A DNA stretch of 6,392 bases from Sphingomonas sp. (GTDB taxonomy: Bacteria; Pseudomonadota; Alphaproteobacteria; Sphingomonadales; Sphingomonadaceae). Under the pieces are notes generated by a model. It had not been told where the DNA came from and searched no databases. It worked only from the letters and a program-made list of their open reading frames with translations. Shown here piece by piece: positions 5,203 to 6,392 of this stretch. Where the stretch lies: the NCBI GenBank assembly GCA_030146605.1, contig JASLBO010000203.1:1-6392 (forward strand), written 5' to 3'. Made by a program: the position numbers and the translations under genes. Within the stretch, counting starts at the first letter, position 1, and each line of letters opens with the position of its first letter.

Positions 5203-6392
5203 ATGCCGCTCGCAATGCACATGACACGGCCCGGACGTTACGGATTCGATGCTTCGCGGCTCGCGCGAATCGATGCGTTCGTGAAGGAGCGCTATCTCGA
5301 CTCGGGCACGCTGCCCCATGCCCAGCTGCTCATCGCCCGCGACGGCGAGATCGCGCATTTCTCGCATCAGGGTTCGGCACGCGATGGCGGCGCCCCGGTC
5401 GACGAGGGCACGCTGTTCCGCATCGCATCGATGACCAAGCCGATCACCAGCCTCGCCTTCATGATGCTGGTCGAGGAGGCCAAAGTGGCGCTCGACACGC
5501 CGGTTCATCATGTTCTGCCCGAGTTGAAGGGCATCGGCGTTTATGCCGGCGGCGGTGCGGGCGCCCCGTTCGCGACCAAAGCCACGGTCGCGCCGATGCG
5601 GATGATCGACCTGCTCCGCCATACTTCCGGGTTCACGTACGGTTTTCAGGAGCGCACCAGCGTCGACGCCGCCTATCGCGAGTCGAAGATCGAGAGCTGG
5701 CACGGCAATCTGACGCTCGACCAATTCGTCGCGGCGCTGGGCGAGCTCCCGCTCGAATTCTCGCCGGGCAGCGAGTGGAATTATTCGGTGTCGACCGACG
5801 TGCTCGGTGCAGTGGTCGAGCGTGTTTCGGGCCTGAGCCTCGACCGCTTCTTCGCCGAGCGCATCCTTGGTCCGCTCGGCATGCACGACACCTTCTTCCA
5901 GGTTCCCGAAGACAAGATCGACCGCCTCGCCGATTGCTGGGCGCTCGACGAGAAGACGGGCGGACGCGTGCTCTACGACCGCGGCGACGCTTCGGCCTGG
6001 TCGCACTTTCCAAGGCTGATCTCGGGCGGCGGCGGGCTGGTGTCGAGCACGCTCGACTATCACCGCTTCTGCACGATGTGCCTCAATGGCGGAATGCTCG
6101 ACGGGGTTCGGCTGGTCGGCCCCAGGACGATCGCGCTGATGACGATGAACCACCTGCCCGGCGGTTCGGATCTCGCCACCATGTCGCGCTCGCTGTTCAG
6201 CGAGGCGACCAATGCGGGGACGGGCTTCGGGCTCGGCTTTGCGATCACCACCGATGTCGCGCGGACGCTCGTCCCCGGGTCGGTGGGCGAATATTATTGG
6301 GGCGGGATGTTCTCGACGGCGTTCTTCGTCGATCCGGTCGAGCGCATCCACATGGTGTTCATGACCCAGTTCACCCCGTCGATGCGCTATCC
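5203..6392 (+). CDS. Serine hydrolase, beta-lactamase/family VIII esterase type (3' end cut)
   Basis: At least 396 residues are present and the frame is still open at the window edge, so probably only a short C-terminal piece is missing. It belongs to the beta-lactamase-fold serine hydrolases (PF00144 type). The nucleophile motif S-M-T-K is at 76-79 inside F-R-I-A-S-M-T-K-P. L-L-R-H-T-S-G-F is at 137-144 and the tyrosine motif Y-S-V at 194-196. W-G-G at 366-368 sits where class C beta-lactamases have K-T-G. S-x-x-K plus Y-S-x plus W-G-G is the pattern of family VIII carboxylesterases such as EstB, so ester hydrolysis is more likely than penicillin resistance. No signal peptide is visible, suggesting a cytoplasmic enzyme. 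ATGs at 5203, 5215 and 5221 are all in frame and none has a clear ribosome binding site, so the first few residues are uncertain. It is divergent from the acyl-CoA ligase. Confidence 0.9.
   Translation, partial: MPLAMHMTRPGRYGFDASRLARIDAFVKERYLDSGTLPHAQLLIARDGEIAHFSHQGSARDGGAPVDEGTLFRIASMTKPITSLAFMMLVEEAKVALDTPVHHVLPELKGIGVYAGGGAGAPFATKATVAPMRMIDLLRHTSGFTYGFQERTSVDAAYRESKIESWHGNLTLDQFVAALGELPLEFSPGSEWNYSVSTDVLGAVVERVSGLSLDRFFAERILGPLGMHDTFFQVPEDKIDRLADCWALDEKTGGRVLYDRGDASAWSHFPRLISGGGGLVSSTLDYHRFCTMCLNGGMLDGVRLVGPRTIALMTMNHLPGGSDLATMSRSLFSEATNAGTGFGLGFAITTDVARTLVPGSVGEYYWGGMFSTAFFVDPVERIHMVFMTQFTPSMRY

Noticed and set aside
5119..6351. 410-codon minus-strand open frame
   Set aside because: It is antisense to the serine hydrolase, whose S-x-x-K, Y-S-x and W-G-G motifs make the plus strand the real coding strand.
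5203..6392. True beta-lactamase (antibiotic resistance)
   Set aside because: The K-T-G motif is replaced by W-G-G, the Y-x-N asparagine is missing and no export signal is seen, all of which favour an esterase.

Overview
The window is GC-rich bacterial chromosome that reads like an alphaproteobacterium, most likely a sphingomonad. The reasons are the codon use, the short dispersed repeats whose translation contains V-x-P-A-K-A-G, the small GIY-YIG remnant beside them, and the style of the acyl-CoA ligase and serine hydrolase. This assignment comes from pattern recognition, not from a database search.

Layout from left to right. A complete tRNA-Asp(GUC) gene with encoded CCA lies on the minus strand at 90-166. 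Just upstream of it on the same strand is an AI-2E family membrane transporter (211-1452, GTG start with a good ribosome binding site). A 68-bp divergent gap separates it from glycerol kinase glpK on the plus strand (1521-3029). The gap between glpK and the next gene (3030-3301) is convergent and holds the most unusual material: a decayed 5' fragment of a small GIY-YIG nuclease gene (3031-3165), with one REP-like palindrome on its left, inside the last codons of glpK, and an inverted REP pair on its right. Next is an AMP-binding acyl-CoA ligase on the minus strand (3302-5050, TTG start preferred). A 152-bp divergent region with candidate promoters and two inverted repeats leads into a plus-strand serine hydrolase of the beta-lactamase/family VIII carboxylesterase type, which runs off the right edge (5203-6392).

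Working together: the genes do not form one clear pathway. GlpK feeds glycerol into central metabolism as glycerol-3-phosphate, but no glpF or glpD is adjacent. The divergent ligase and esterase could in principle act in series (ester hydrolysis, then CoA activation of the released acid). That is inference from arrangement only.

I found no CRISPR array, intact insertion sequence, phage gene or obvious new defence system. The best candidate for something worth following is the REP/GIY-YIG unit, which appears to have landed at the glpK 3' end, recoded the glycerol kinase C-terminus and then decayed.
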